Part shown: positions 7,671-15,758 of the stretch, piece by piece
Position numbering within the stretch: the first letter of the stretch is position 1
Layout of the letters: each line of letters opens with the position of its first letter
Assembly (NCBI GenBank): GCA_016719885.1
Contig: JADJYF010000006.1
Coordinates: forward strand, 62,001 to 126,000
DNA: 64,000 nt
Direction: 5' to 3'
Source: Pseudomonadota bacterium
GTDB lineage: Bacteria; Pseudomonadota; Gammaproteobacteria; Ga0077536
Position numbers and translations under genes: made by a program
The notes under the pieces: generated by a model
What the model was told of the DNA's origin: nothing
The model's database searches: none
The model's input: only the letters and a program-made list of their open reading frames with translations

Positions 7671-10181
7671 ATGCTGATGCCGATGTCTATCCTCCGCGCG
7701 CGAGAGCGCGCTCCGCATCGACGCGAGGATGTCGACGAAGCCGTTGTCGAACTGCTGTTCGCCAATGCCCGTAACGGCGAAATCATCACCGCCACGGTCG
7801 CCACCCTGCTCGCCGCGAGCCAATGGACCAGCCTTGGCGGCGCGCGCGCCGGCGGTTGGCTGGTGACCATGCTCCTGATCGTGCTGGCACGCGGCGCCCT
7901 GCGACGCGCCTACCAGGCACGCGCGGTTCAGCCCGGCGACGACCAGGCCTGGGGGCGCGCCTTCACCCTCGGCGCGCTGGCGACCGGCATCGTGTGGGGC
8001 ATGGCCGGACAGCTGCTGATGTTTTCGCCCGCGCTCGAGCACTCGTTCCTCATCATCCTCGTGATCGCCGGCATGACCTCGGCCGGCGTGCCCTATCTCG
8101 CGCCCTTGCCGCTGGCCTTCCACCTGTACGCGGCCGCCGCGATCCTGCCGACGGCGCTGCGCTTCCTCATGGGCGGCACGCCGCTGTACCTCAGCATCGG
8201 CGTGTTGATGCTGGTATACCTGCTCGGCATCCAGCGCAGCGCGCACCTGTTCGGCCGCTGGCTGCGCGAAGCGCGGCGCCTCGCCCGCGACCAGGCGAGC
8301 AAGGCCCAGGAACTGGAAATCATGGCGCGCGAACTGGCCGCGGCCCACGACCGCGCCCAGGCGGAAACCGCGCGCCGCCTGGAACTGGAACGCGGCCGTG
8401 CCGATCACGAAGCGCAAATCAACGCCTCGCTGGCGACGGTGGTCGACGAACGCACCGCCGAGCTGCGCGAAACCCTGGCCGCCATGACCGCCACCCGCGA
8501 GCAGCTCGACAGCGCGCTGGTGGCGGGGCGCATGGCGTTGTTCGAGGTCGACACCCGCACGCGCGCGGTGACGCTGTCGGATCACTGGTCGCAGATGCTC
8601 GGCGGCCCGCCGCGCGCCACCGCGACCAGCATGCAAGAGCTCATGCAACTCACGCATCCCGACGATCGTCCGGCCATCCGCCGCGCCTATCGCGACGCGC
8701 TGCGCGGCGCGAGCAGCGGCTACGTGGTCGATCACCGGGTGCGCGATCTGTTCGGCCGCTGGCTGTGGATAGAGAGCCGCGCGCGGGTGGTGTCGCGCAG
8801 CGACAGCGGGCGCGGCCTGGCGCTGGTCGGCACCAATTGCGACATCTCGGCGCGCAAGGAACATGAAAGCCGCCTGCGTCACCAGGCCTACCACGATCCC
8901 CTCACCGGCCTCGCCAACCGCGCCTTCCTGCGCGAACGCCTGCAGGAAATGATCTACCGCGCCGAGCGCAACAACCACGTGCTGGCGGTGCTGTGCCTGG
9001 ACCTCGATCATTTCAAGGTCATCAACGATTCCAACGGTCACGCGGCCGGCGATCAACTGCTGCGCGCGGCGGCCGCGCGCCTTTCCAACTCGGTGCGCCA
9101 GGGCGACGTGGTGGTGAGACTCGGCGGCGACGAATTCGCGGTGCTGCTGGAAGGCCCGCTGCACACCGATGCCATCGCCGCCATCGCGCGCAAGATCCTG
9201 GCGCGCATCAGCAGCCCGATCACGGTCGACGACAACGAACACACCCTGTCCACCAGCATCGGCGTGAGCTGCTTCCCGACCGACGGACGCACACCCGACG
9301 AACTGCTGACGCGCGCGGATCTGGCGATGTACAGCGCCAAGGAATCCGGCCGCAACGATTTCCGCTTCTTCACCGCCGAACTGCACGATCAAATCCAGGA
9401 GAAGGCGCAGCTGATGGCGGGCCTGCAGGGCCCTTACCTGACGCACCAGCTGTGGCTGGCCTACCAGCCGCGCGTCGATTCGGTGGGTGGCGAGGTGCTG
9501 GGCGTGGAAGCGCTGTTGCGCTGGTCGCACCCGGAGCTCGGCGAGATCTCGCCCGAGCGCTTCGTGCCGCTGGCCGAACAGACCGGCATCATCGTGCAGC
9601 TCGGCGAATGGGCGCTGCGCACCGCTTGCGCGCAGTTTCGCGCCTGGCTCGACGAAGGGTTCGCGCTCGAGCGCGTGGCGGTGAACCTGTCCATGCGCCA
9701 ATTGCTCGAGCCGGACCTGGTCGAGCGGATCATCGCCATACTCGGCGAGTTCCGCCTCGACCCCGCGCATCTCGAACTCGAGATCACCGAGAGCATGGCG
9801 ATGCAGCATCCCGATGCGGTGCTGGAAACGCTGTCGCGCCTCGACCAGCGCGGTGTGCGCATCGGGCTCGATGATTTTGGCACGGGCTATTCGTCGCTCG
9901 CCTATCTCAAGCGCTTCCCCATCGACGATCTCAAGATCGACCGGGCCTTCGTGCGCGGCGTGCCGCATGACGCCGAGGACGTCGCCATCGCCCGCGCGAT
10001 CCTGGCGCTGGCGCGCAGCCTCGACCTCACGCCGGTCGCCGAAGGCGTGGAGACCGCCGAACAACGCGATTTCCTCAAGGCCGAGGGTTGCCGCGAAATG
10101 CAGGGTTACCTGTACGGCGAACCGCAGTCGGCGCTGACGCTGAATTTGCGCAGGAGCAAGGGCGCGGCCTCGGCCGCTTAG
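7671..10181 (+). CDS. Membrane-anchored PAS-GGDEF-EAL protein (cyclic-di-GMP turnover)
   Basis: From the ATG at 7671 the product has 836 residues; ATGs at 7677 and 7683 are also possible. About six hydrophobic segments (residues 30-200) form an N-terminal membrane domain. A coiled-coil-like linker rich in Ala, Glu and Arg follows, then a PAS domain (about 270-395). The GGDEF domain has an intact RLGGDEFAVL active site and an RQGD inhibitory I-site exactly five residues before GGDEF. The EAL domain has VEALLRW, AVNLSMRQL, LELEITES, LDDFGTGYSSLAYL, DLKIDRAF and VAEGVET, the residues expected in active phosphodiesterases. Both halves therefore look catalytically competent. It appears monocistronic, with a 241-base gap upstream and a promoter-bearing gap before tldD. 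Confidence 0.93.
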   Translation: MLMPMSILRARERAPHRREDVDEAVVELLFANARNGEIITATVATLLAASQWTSLGGARAGGWLVTMLLIVLARGALRRAYQARAVQPGDDQAWGRAFTLGALATGIVWGMAGQLLMFSPALEHSFLIILVIAGMTSAGVPYLAPLPLAFHLYAAAAILPTALRFLMGGTPLYLSIGVLMLVYLLGIQRSAHLFGRWLREARRLARDQASKAQELEIMARELAAAHDRAQAETARRLELERGRADHEAQINASLATVVDERTAELRETLAAMTATREQLDSALVAGRMALFEVDTRTRAVTLSDHWSQMLGGPPRATATSMQELMQLTHPDDRPAIRRAYRDALRGASSGYVVDHRVRDLFGRWLWIESRARVVSRSDSGRGLALVGTNCDISARKEHESRLRHQAYHDPLTGLANRAFLRERLQEMIYRAERNNHVLAVLCLDLDHFKVINDSNGHAAGDQLLRAAAARLSNSVRQGDVVVRLGGDEFAVLLEGPLHTDAIAAIARKILARISSPITVDDNEHTLSTSIGVSCFPTDGRTPDELLTRADLAMYSAKESGRNDFRFFTAELHDQIQEKAQLMAGLQGPYLTHQLWLAYQPRVDSVGGEVLGVEALLRWSHPELGEISPERFVPLAEQTGIIVQLGEWALRTACAQFRAWLDEGFALERVAVNLSMRQLLEPDLVERIIAILGEFRLDPAHLELEITESMAMQHPDAVLETLSRLDQRGVRIGLDDFGTGYSSLAYLKRFPIDDLKIDRAFVRGVPHDAEDVAIARAILALARSLDLTPVAEGVETAEQRDFLKAEGCREMQGYLYGEPQSALTLNLRRSKGAASAA

Positions 10182-10210
10182 ACAGCGTCAACGACACGCT
10201 CCCTACCGAA

Positions 10211-10235
10211 GCGCCAGCCGCGTTTATACTGGCGC
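10211..10235 (+). promoter_or_regulatory. Putative tldD promoter -10 within a 7-base inverted repeat
   Basis: A TATACT hexamer at 10225-10230 resembles a sigma-70 -10 element, 28 bases before the tldD ATG. It is bracketed by a perfect inverted repeat GCGCCAG (10211-10217) and CTGGCGC (10229-10235). No good -35 hexamer is visible at 17 bases. The palindrome could be an operator or simply a hairpin downstream of the GGDEF-EAL gene. Confidence 0.4.
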
Positions 10236-10257
10236 GGACCACACCTGAGTGCCGCCC

Positions 10258-11703
10258 ATGACCGACCACGCCCTCGCGCTTGCCCGGCAGCAATTGCTGA
10301 CCCCCACCGGCGTCGAAATCCCCGATCTGGAACGGGTGCTGGCGGACCTCTGCGGCCGCCAGGTCGACCTGGCCGACGTCTACCTGGAATTCACGCGCAG
10401 CGAGTCGTGGAGTCTCGAGGACGGCATCGTCAAGGAGGGCGTGCACAGCATTCGGCAGGGCGCGGGCGTACGCGCCGTCAGCGGCGAACAGACCGGCTTT
10501 GCGTACTCGGACGATCTCACCGTGCCGGCGCTGCTCGAGGCCGCACGCACCGCGCGCGCCATCACGCGCCAGGGCCAGGCACGCGACGTGCGCGTCGCGA
10601 CCCGCGACAACGCACCGGCGCTGTATGCCGCGCTCGACCCGCTGCTCGAGGTGGAGGCGGCCGACAAGCTGGCGCTGATGCGCAGCCTCGACGCGCGTTT
10701 GCGCGCCGCCGACCCGTGCGTGCGCGAAGTGATGGTCAGCCTGTCGGGGCAATACAGCGCGATGATGGTGGCGACCTCGGACGGCACGCTGGCCGCCGAC
10801 CTGCGGCCGTTGGTCAGGCTCAACGTCACGGTCATCGTCGAACGCAACGGCCGGCGCGAGACCGCCAGCCACGGCGGCGGCGGCCGCACCGGTTACCTCG
10901 CCCTGTTCGGCGACGGCCGCCCCGAACACATCGCCGACGAAGCCTTGCGCCAGGCGCTGGTCAGTCTCGACGCCGTCGACGCGCCGGCCGGTGAAATGAC
11001 GGTGGTGCTGGGCTCGGGATGGCCCGGCATCCTGCTGCACGAAGCCATCGGTCACGGCCTCGAAGGCGATTTCAATCGCAAGGGCACCTCGGCATTCGCG
11101 AACCGCATCGGCGCCGCGGTCGCCTCGCCGCTATGTACGGTGGTCGACGATGCCACCTTGCCGCTGCGCCGCGGTTCACTGAATGTCGATGACGAAGGCG
11201 TGCCGGGGCAACGCACGGTGCTGATCGAGAACGGACGCCTGTGCGGCTACATGCAGGACCGCCACAACGCCGGCCTCATGCAAGTCCCGACCACCGGCAA
11301 CGGCCGCCGCCAGTCCTACGCGCACCGGCCCATGCCGCGCATGACCAACACCTACATGCTGGCCGGCGAGAGCGCGCCGGCCGACATCATCAAGAGCGTC
11401 AAGCGCGGCCTGTATGCCGTGAGTTTCGGCGGCGGCCAGGTCGACATCACCAACGGCAAGTTCGTGTTCAGCGCCGCCGAGGCCTATCTCATCGAGGACG
11501 GCAAGGTGACCGCGCCGGTCAAGGGCGCGACCCTGATCGGCAATGGTCCCGACGTGCTGACGCGGGTGTCGATGGTCGGCAACGACCTGGCCCTCGACAA
11601 CGGCATCGGCACCTGCGGCAAGGACGGCCAGTCGGTGCCGGTGGGCGTCGGTCAACCGACCTTGAAAGTCGATAGCTTGACGGTGGGCGGTACGCGGACC
11701 TGA
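10258..11703 (+). CDS. tldD: TldD metalloprotease subunit
   Basis: TldD partners PmbA/TldE in a heterodimeric zinc metalloprotease that degrades unfolded peptides and matures modified peptides such as microcins. The product has 481 residues. The family's zinc motif HEAIGHGLEGD (HExxxH type) lies at about residues 261-271. The C-terminal region has MPRMTNTYMLAGE and YAVSFGGGQVDITNGKFVFSAAEAYLIEDGK, typical of TldD. I prefer the ATG at 10258 (MTDHALALAR) over 10249. In many gammaproteobacteria tldD follows rng-yhdP, but here those genes start 4 kb away and are separated by a minus-strand block, so the locus has been rearranged. No pmbA gene is in the window. Confidence 0.96.
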   Translation: MTDHALALARQQLLTPTGVEIPDLERVLADLCGRQVDLADVYLEFTRSESWSLEDGIVKEGVHSIRQGAGVRAVSGEQTGFAYSDDLTVPALLEAARTARAITRQGQARDVRVATRDNAPALYAALDPLLEVEAADKLALMRSLDARLRAADPCVREVMVSLSGQYSAMMVATSDGTLAADLRPLVRLNVTVIVERNGRRETASHGGGGRTGYLALFGDGRPEHIADEALRQALVSLDAVDAPAGEMTVVLGSGWPGILLHEAIGHGLEGDFNRKGTSAFANRIGAAVASPLCTVVDDATLPLRRGSLNVDDEGVPGQRTVLIENGRLCGYMQDRHNAGLMQVPTTGNGRRQSYAHRPMPRMTNTYMLAGESAPADIIKSVKRGLYAVSFGGGQVDITNGKFVFSAAEAYLIEDGKVTAPVKGATLIGNGPDVLTRVSMVGNDLALDNGIGTCGKDGQSVPVGVGQPTLKVDSLTVGGTRT

Positions 11704-11713
11704 GGGCGTCTGA

Positions 11714-11805
11714 ATGTGCGAATGAATTCGCACCTACAGGGCGACAGCCTGTCGATGCATGCCGGTACTCGCTCGCACATGGTAGGTGCGAATTCATTCG
11801 CACAT
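11714..11805. repeat. REPIN-like palindromic pair, copy 1
   Basis: Two perfect 24-base inverted arms lie at 11714-11737 and 11782-11805 with a 44-base loop. Each arm contains the 18-base near-palindrome GTGCGAATGAATTCGCAC followed by CTAC, or its complement. Two inverted REP units facing each other in an intergenic space fit the REPIN arrangement. The same element recurs at 25536-25609, with a decayed version at 12789-12866. Confidence 0.8.
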
Positions 11806-11841
11806 CGAGACGACATAAACACAACAATCCAGGGGAACCCC

Positions 11842-12780
11842 ATGAATCTCACCCAACGCGGCATCTTCCTGTTCAGCGAAGGCATGAGCGCCGGCGAACT
11901 CGCCGGCGCCGCGCAACACATCGAACGTCTCGGTTATGGCGCGGTGTGGTTTCCCGAGGCGGTCGGCCGCGAACCGGTGCTGGCGGCGAGTTGGGTGCTG
12001 GCCAATACCAGCAGGCTCATCGCCGCCACCGGCATCGTCAACATCTACAGTCGCGACCCGATGGCCTGCGCGATGATGCAGCAGACCTTGACCGAACAAT
12101 CGCGCGGACGCTTCCTGCTCGGCCTCGGCGTGTCGCACACGCTGTTCGTCAACCTGCGTGGCCACGACTATGGCAAGCCGCTGGCAACCATGCGCAGCTA
12201 TGTCGACAACATCGCGGCCTGCCACAAGATGATTGCGATCAAGACCAATCTCGCCGTCGAAGGCATGAGCGAACAGCCGCTGTCACGCGCCGAGGATGGC
12301 ACGCTGTGCGCGCCGGTTGGCGAGATGCCAGTCATCCTCGCCGCGCTCGGACCCAAGATGACGGCGCTGTCGGGCGACATCTCACAGGGTTCCCACCCGG
12401 CCAACACCACACCGGAACACACCGCCGCCGCGCGCGCCATCCTGGGCCCCAAGCCGTGGCTCGCGCCCATGCAGCGCGTGTGCCTGACCAAGGACGCCAG
12501 CACCGCGCGACGCGTCGGCCGCCAGCTGCTGGCGCTGTACCTCGGCCTGCCCAACTATCTCAACATGTGGCGCGATTACGGTTACACCGATGCCGACTTC
12601 GAGCACGGCGGCAGCGACCGGCTGATCGACGCCATGCTGGCCTGGGGTGACGAAAAGACCGTGTGGTCGCGGGTGCAGGCGCATCTCGATGCCGGCGCCA
12701 GCCATGTGCCGCTGGTGCCGATCAATCCGAACAACCCGTCCCTGCCGTGCTGGCGGGCGATCGAGGCGTTCGCGCCCTAG
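11842..12780 (+). CDS. LLM-class (luciferase-like, F420/FMN-type) oxidoreductase
   Basis: This 312-residue protein belongs to the luciferase-like monooxygenase superfamily. Supporting segments are GYGAVWFPEAVGREPVLAAS, LIAATGIVNIYSRDPMACAMMQQTLTEQSRGRFLLGLGVSH and the C-terminal HLDAGASHVPLVPINP. It most resembles family members annotated as LLM-class F420-dependent oxidoreductases of unknown substrate. No F420 biosynthesis gene is in this window, so an FMN cofactor is equally possible. The start at 11842 is supported by AGGGGAA about 6 bases upstream; the frame extends back to 11716 through the repeat and that part is not coding. It stands alone between two repeat elements. Confidence 0.82.
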   Translation: MNLTQRGIFLFSEGMSAGELAGAAQHIERLGYGAVWFPEAVGREPVLAASWVLANTSRLIAATGIVNIYSRDPMACAMMQQTLTEQSRGRFLLGLGVSHTLFVNLRGHDYGKPLATMRSYVDNIAACHKMIAIKTNLAVEGMSEQPLSRAEDGTLCAPVGEMPVILAALGPKMTALSGDISQGSHPANTTPEHTAAARAILGPKPWLAPMQRVCLTKDASTARRVGRQLLALYLGLPNYLNMWRDYGYTDADFEHGGSDRLIDAMLAWGDEKTVWSRVQAHLDAGASHVPLVPINPNNPSLPCWRAIEAFAP

Positions 12781-12788
12781 GGCTCATG

Positions 12789-12866
12789 GCAGGTGCGAAT
12801 TGATTGCAGATTGAAATCGACGCGACGGACGATGCGTTTTTGCAGGTGCGAATGAATTCGACCTAC
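12789..12866. repeat. REPIN-like palindromic pair, decayed copy
   Basis: A degenerate left unit (12789-12811, GGTGCGAATTGATTGCAG) and a right unit (12842-12866, GTGCGAATGAATTCGACCTAC with one base pair of the palindrome lost) fill the gap between convergent genes (12781-12869). They resemble the repeat at 11714-11805 but carry substitutions and a deletion. It sits only about 1 kb from copy 1, so the luciferase-like gene is flanked by two copies. Confidence 0.6.
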
Positions 12867-12869
12867 AGG

Positions 12870-14315
12870 TCAAAATCTTTCGAATTCCGGATGCGGCAAC
12901 CTGCCGCCATGCACATGCATGGCGCCGAACTCCGCGCAGCGATGCAGGGTCGGCACCGCCTTGCCGGGATTGAGCAGGCCTTTCGGATCGAAGGCTCGCT
13001 TGAGCGCGAAGAAACTCTCGAGCTCCGCGCTCGAGAACTGCAGGCACATCTCGTTCAGCTTCTCGACGCCGACCCCGTGTTCACCGGTCACGGTACCGCC
13101 CACCGCCACGCATAACGCCAGGATGCGACTGCCGAGTTCGGCGGCGCGTTTCATTTCGTCGTCGCTGTTGGCATCGAAGGCAATCAAGGGATGCAGGTTG
13201 CCGTCACCGGCATGGAACACGTTGGCGACCGGCAAGGCGAACTCGCGCGACAGCGCGCTGATATCGCGTAATACGGCAGCGAGGTGTTTGCGCGGAATGG
13301 TGCCGTCCATGCAGAAATAATCGGGCGCGATACGGCCGATGGCCGGGAACGCCGACTTGCGGCCCAGCCAGAAGCGCAGGCGTTCGGCCTCGTCGCGCGA
13401 CACGCGCAGTTCACTCGCGCCGGCCTTGGCCAGCACCGCGCTGACGGCCTCGATCTGCGCGGCGACATCGACCGCGTTGCCGTCGACCTCGCACAGCAGC
13501 ATGGCCTCGGCGGCGAGCGGGTAGCCGGCGTGGCAATAGGCCTCGGCCACTTCGATGGCGAGCTTGTCCATCATTTCGAGGCCGGCCGGCGTGAGGCCGG
13601 CGGCGATGATGTCCGCCACCGCGCCGCCGGCCGCCTCGACGCTGTCGAAGGCCGCCAGCACCACGCGCGCGAGCTGCGGGCGCGGCAGGAGCTTGACCGT
13701 CACCTGCATGACGATGCCGAGCAGGCCTTCCGAGCCGTGCACCAGGGCCAGCAGATCCAGTCCCGGCGCGTCGAGGCCGCGCCCGCCCAGCGTCATCCAC
13801 TCGCCTTCCATGGTGAGGAGCTCGACTTCGATGACGTTATGCACCGTCAGGCCGTATTTCAGGCAGTGCACGCCGCCGGAATTCTCGGCGACGTTGCCGC
13901 CGATGGTGCAGGCGATCTGCGAGGACGGATCGGGCGCGTAATAGAGGCCGTACTGGGCAACGGCCTCGCTGATGGCGAGGTTGCGCACGCCGGGTTCGAC
14001 GGTCGCGGTGCGATTGGCGGTATCGATGTCGAGAATGCGATTGAAGCGCGCGAGCGACATCAGGCAGCCGTCGACCAGCGGCAGCGCGCCGCCCGACAGC
14101 CCGGTGCCGGCGCCGCGCGTGACCAGCGGCACGCCGTACTCTGCACACAGCTTCACCACCGCTTCGACCTGGGCGCGGGTTTCCGGCACCACCACCACGC
14201 GCGGCATGGCGTGGTAGGCCGACAGCGCGTCGCACTCGTAGGGGCGCTTGGCTTCGTCACTGGTCAGAAGCGCGCCCGGCGGCAGAGTGTCGGCGAGGCG
14301 CGCTTCGAATGTCAT
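12870..14315 (-). CDS. glcD: GlcD-type FAD-linked oxidase (glycolate / D-lactate dehydrogenase subunit)
   Basis: This 481-residue flavoprotein is of the VAO/FAD_binding_4 type and oxidises 2-hydroxy acids such as glycolate or D-lactate. The FAD-binding PP-loop region is PLVTRGAGTGLSGGALP (about residues 61-77), with SSQIACTIGGNVAENSGGVHCLKYG following. The C-terminal FAD-oxidase domain holds HAGDGNLHPLI and GGTVTGEHGVGVEK. In E. coli GlcD works with GlcE and GlcF, but neither partner is adjacent here: the gene is followed by a convergent LLM gene and preceded by glgC with a 9-base gap. It could be a stand-alone D-2-hydroxyacid dehydrogenase. The substrate cannot be decided from sequence alone. 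Confidence 0.88.
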   Translation of the reverse strand: MTFEARLADTLPPGALLTSDEAKRPYECDALSAYHAMPRVVVVPETRAQVEAVVKLCAEYGVPLVTRGAGTGLSGGALPLVDGCLMSLARFNRILDIDTANRTATVEPGVRNLAISEAVAQYGLYYAPDPSSQIACTIGGNVAENSGGVHCLKYGLTVHNVIEVELLTMEGEWMTLGGRGLDAPGLDLLALVHGSEGLLGIVMQVTVKLLPRPQLARVVLAAFDSVEAAGGAVADIIAAGLTPAGLEMMDKLAIEVAEAYCHAGYPLAAEAMLLCEVDGNAVDVAAQIEAVSAVLAKAGASELRVSRDEAERLRFWLGRKSAFPAIGRIAPDYFCMDGTIPRKHLAAVLRDISALSREFALPVANVFHAGDGNLHPLIAFDANSDDEMKRAAELGSRILALCVAVGGTVTGEHGVGVEKLNEMCLQFSSAELESFFALKRAFDPKGLLNPGKAVPTLHRCAEFGAMHVHGGRLPHPEFERF

Positions 14316-14324
14316 GACACGAGA

Positions 14325-15548
14325 TCAGGACGTGAACTTGTAATCGGACGGGATCACGATCACGCCGTTGGGCGTCATGGTGAAACGCTTGGCGTCGCGC
14401 GCCTTGTCGAAACCGATCTGCTCGTTGGCCGGCACCTGCACCTGGCGGTCGAGTATGCAGCGTCGGAGCTGCGCGCCCTCGCCGACCTTGACGTCGGAGA
14501 ACAGGATCGAGTCCTCGACCGTCGCGCCGTCGTCGATGTAGACGCGGTTGCCGAGCACGCTGTGGTTGACGCCGCCGCCGGCGATGACCGTGCCGCCCGA
14601 CACGATGGAATTCACGCAGATGCCCTCGTTGCAGGAGCGGCCGGGCACGGTGCGCGCCGGCGGGCGCTGGGTCTGGTAGGTGCGGATCTGCCAGTTGGCC
14701 TGGTAGAGGTCGAGCGGCGGCTCGAGCTCCAGCAAGTCCATGTTGGCCTCGTAGTAGTCGTCCAGATCGTCGAGCCGCCGCCAGTAGCGATCCTGGGTCA
14801 CGCGGCCCGAGGTGCCGCCGAACCGGTAGGCCACCACGCGCTTGAACAACTGCATGTTGGCGCCGATGAGGGTCGACAGCGGCGCCTCGATGGGCGAGCG
14901 GCCGTCGAGCAGCTTGAGGAGTTCCACCAGCTTCTTGCGATTGAACACGAATACCCGCATCGGCCATACGAGGTTGTCGTCCGGCCCCGGCACCGTCGAT
15001 TCGGTGCGCACGCCCGTGACGTCGATACCCTCGACTTCCAGCGCGACCGGAAAAGTCGCGCCGTAGGCATTGACCGCCGGCACGCCGGCGATGGTGACGT
15101 CGGCGCCATGCTCGGCGTGGAAGGCCAGCACCGCGGCGTAGTCCATGCGGTAGATCTGCTCGCCGGACACCAGGATGATGGTTTCTTCCTTGGCGCCGTC
15201 CAGCAGGTAGAGATTCTTGTACAGGGCGTCGGCGACGCCGGCGTAGGTCGATACCGCGCTGTTGATCGGCGGTGTGACCGGCATGATGTATTCGCCGAGA
15301 TCGGTATTGAATATCGACCAGCCGTCGCGAATGTGGTTTTGCAGGGACAGCGAGTTGTACTGGGTCAGCACCATGATGCGCCGCAGCCCCGAGTGCAGGC
15401 AGTTGGTCAGGGCGAAATCGATGATGCGGTAGGTGCCGCCGAAAGGCATGGCGGCAATCGCGCGACGCGCGGTCAGCGGCTCCAGCACCTTGCCATCGCC
15501 GATGGCGAGGATCATGGCCAGCGTGTCGTTGAGGTCGGAGATGAGCAT
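14325..15548 (-). CDS. glgC: GlgC-like protein (glucose-1-phosphate adenylyltransferase family) with degraded active-site motifs
   Basis: This 407-residue protein is clearly homologous to bacterial ADP-glucose pyrophosphorylase along its length: PFGGTYRIIDFALTNCLHSGLRRI, LTQYNSLSLQNHI, YYEANMDLLELEPPLDLYQANWQIRTYQ and a left-handed beta-helix C terminus. Several hallmark residues are nevertheless changed. The nucleotide loop reads LAIGDGKVLEPLT instead of a GGxGxRL type. RAKPAV became RAIAAM. SGDHIYKMDY became SGEQIYRMDY. The FVEKP segment that normally carries the sugar-phosphate lysine is absent, and YWRDVGT became YWRRLDD. It may be a non-catalytic or regulatory subunit, or an enzyme with altered specificity. 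No canonical glgC or other glycogen gene is in the window. It is encoded just upstream of glcD. Confidence 0.85.
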   Translation of the reverse strand: MLISDLNDTLAMILAIGDGKVLEPLTARRAIAAMPFGGTYRIIDFALTNCLHSGLRRIMVLTQYNSLSLQNHIRDGWSIFNTDLGEYIMPVTPPINSAVSTYAGVADALYKNLYLLDGAKEETIILVSGEQIYRMDYAAVLAFHAEHGADVTIAGVPAVNAYGATFPVALEVEGIDVTGVRTESTVPGPDDNLVWPMRVFVFNRKKLVELLKLLDGRSPIEAPLSTLIGANMQLFKRVVAYRFGGTSGRVTQDRYWRRLDDLDDYYEANMDLLELEPPLDLYQANWQIRTYQTQRPPARTVPGRSCNEGICVNSIVSGGTVIAGGGVNHSVLGNRVYIDDGATVEDSILFSDVKVGEGAQLRRCILDRQVQVPANEQIGFDKARDAKRFTMTPNGVIVIPSDYKFTS

Positions 15549-15574
15549 AGCTTGAGCCCTGCGTAGGGCCGCGC

Positions 15575-15580
15575 ATTATA
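15575..15580 (-). promoter_or_regulatory. Putative -10 element for the glgC-like gene
   Basis: The minus strand reads a perfect TATAAT (15580 to 15575), 27 bases upstream of the ATG at 15548. At 17 bases further upstream the -35 region reads CTTCTC, which is weak. It is paired back-to-back with the rng promoter in the same intergenic gap. Confidence 0.5.
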
Positions 15581-15698
15581 CGCGGCGCGCCTGCCGTGAG
15601 AAGGGTTAGCGGCCGTGCACCGCAATGGCGCCAGGACGCCCGCCCCGGGGTCCCGGGGTCGGCCCGGGCGGCGCTGGTGGCTGGTCGCGGGCCGTCGC

Positions 15699-15704
15699 TA
15701 TAAT
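15699..15704 (+). promoter_or_regulatory. Putative -10 element for rng
   Basis: A perfect TATAAT lies 54 bases before the rng ATG at 15759. No consensus -35 is seen at 16-18 bases. With the divergent TATAAT at 15575-15580 it makes the 210-base gap (15549-15758) a bidirectional promoter region. Confidence 0.5.
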
Positions 15705-15758
15705 GGCTGAACCGCCACACGCGGCACTGTTGCACCCACCGGCATCCTCGCTCTACGC

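Noticed and set aside
11842..12780. Assigning the LLM protein firmly as F420-dependent
   Set aside because: The superfamily includes FMN-dependent enzymes and no F420 pathway gene is visible, so the cofactor is left open.
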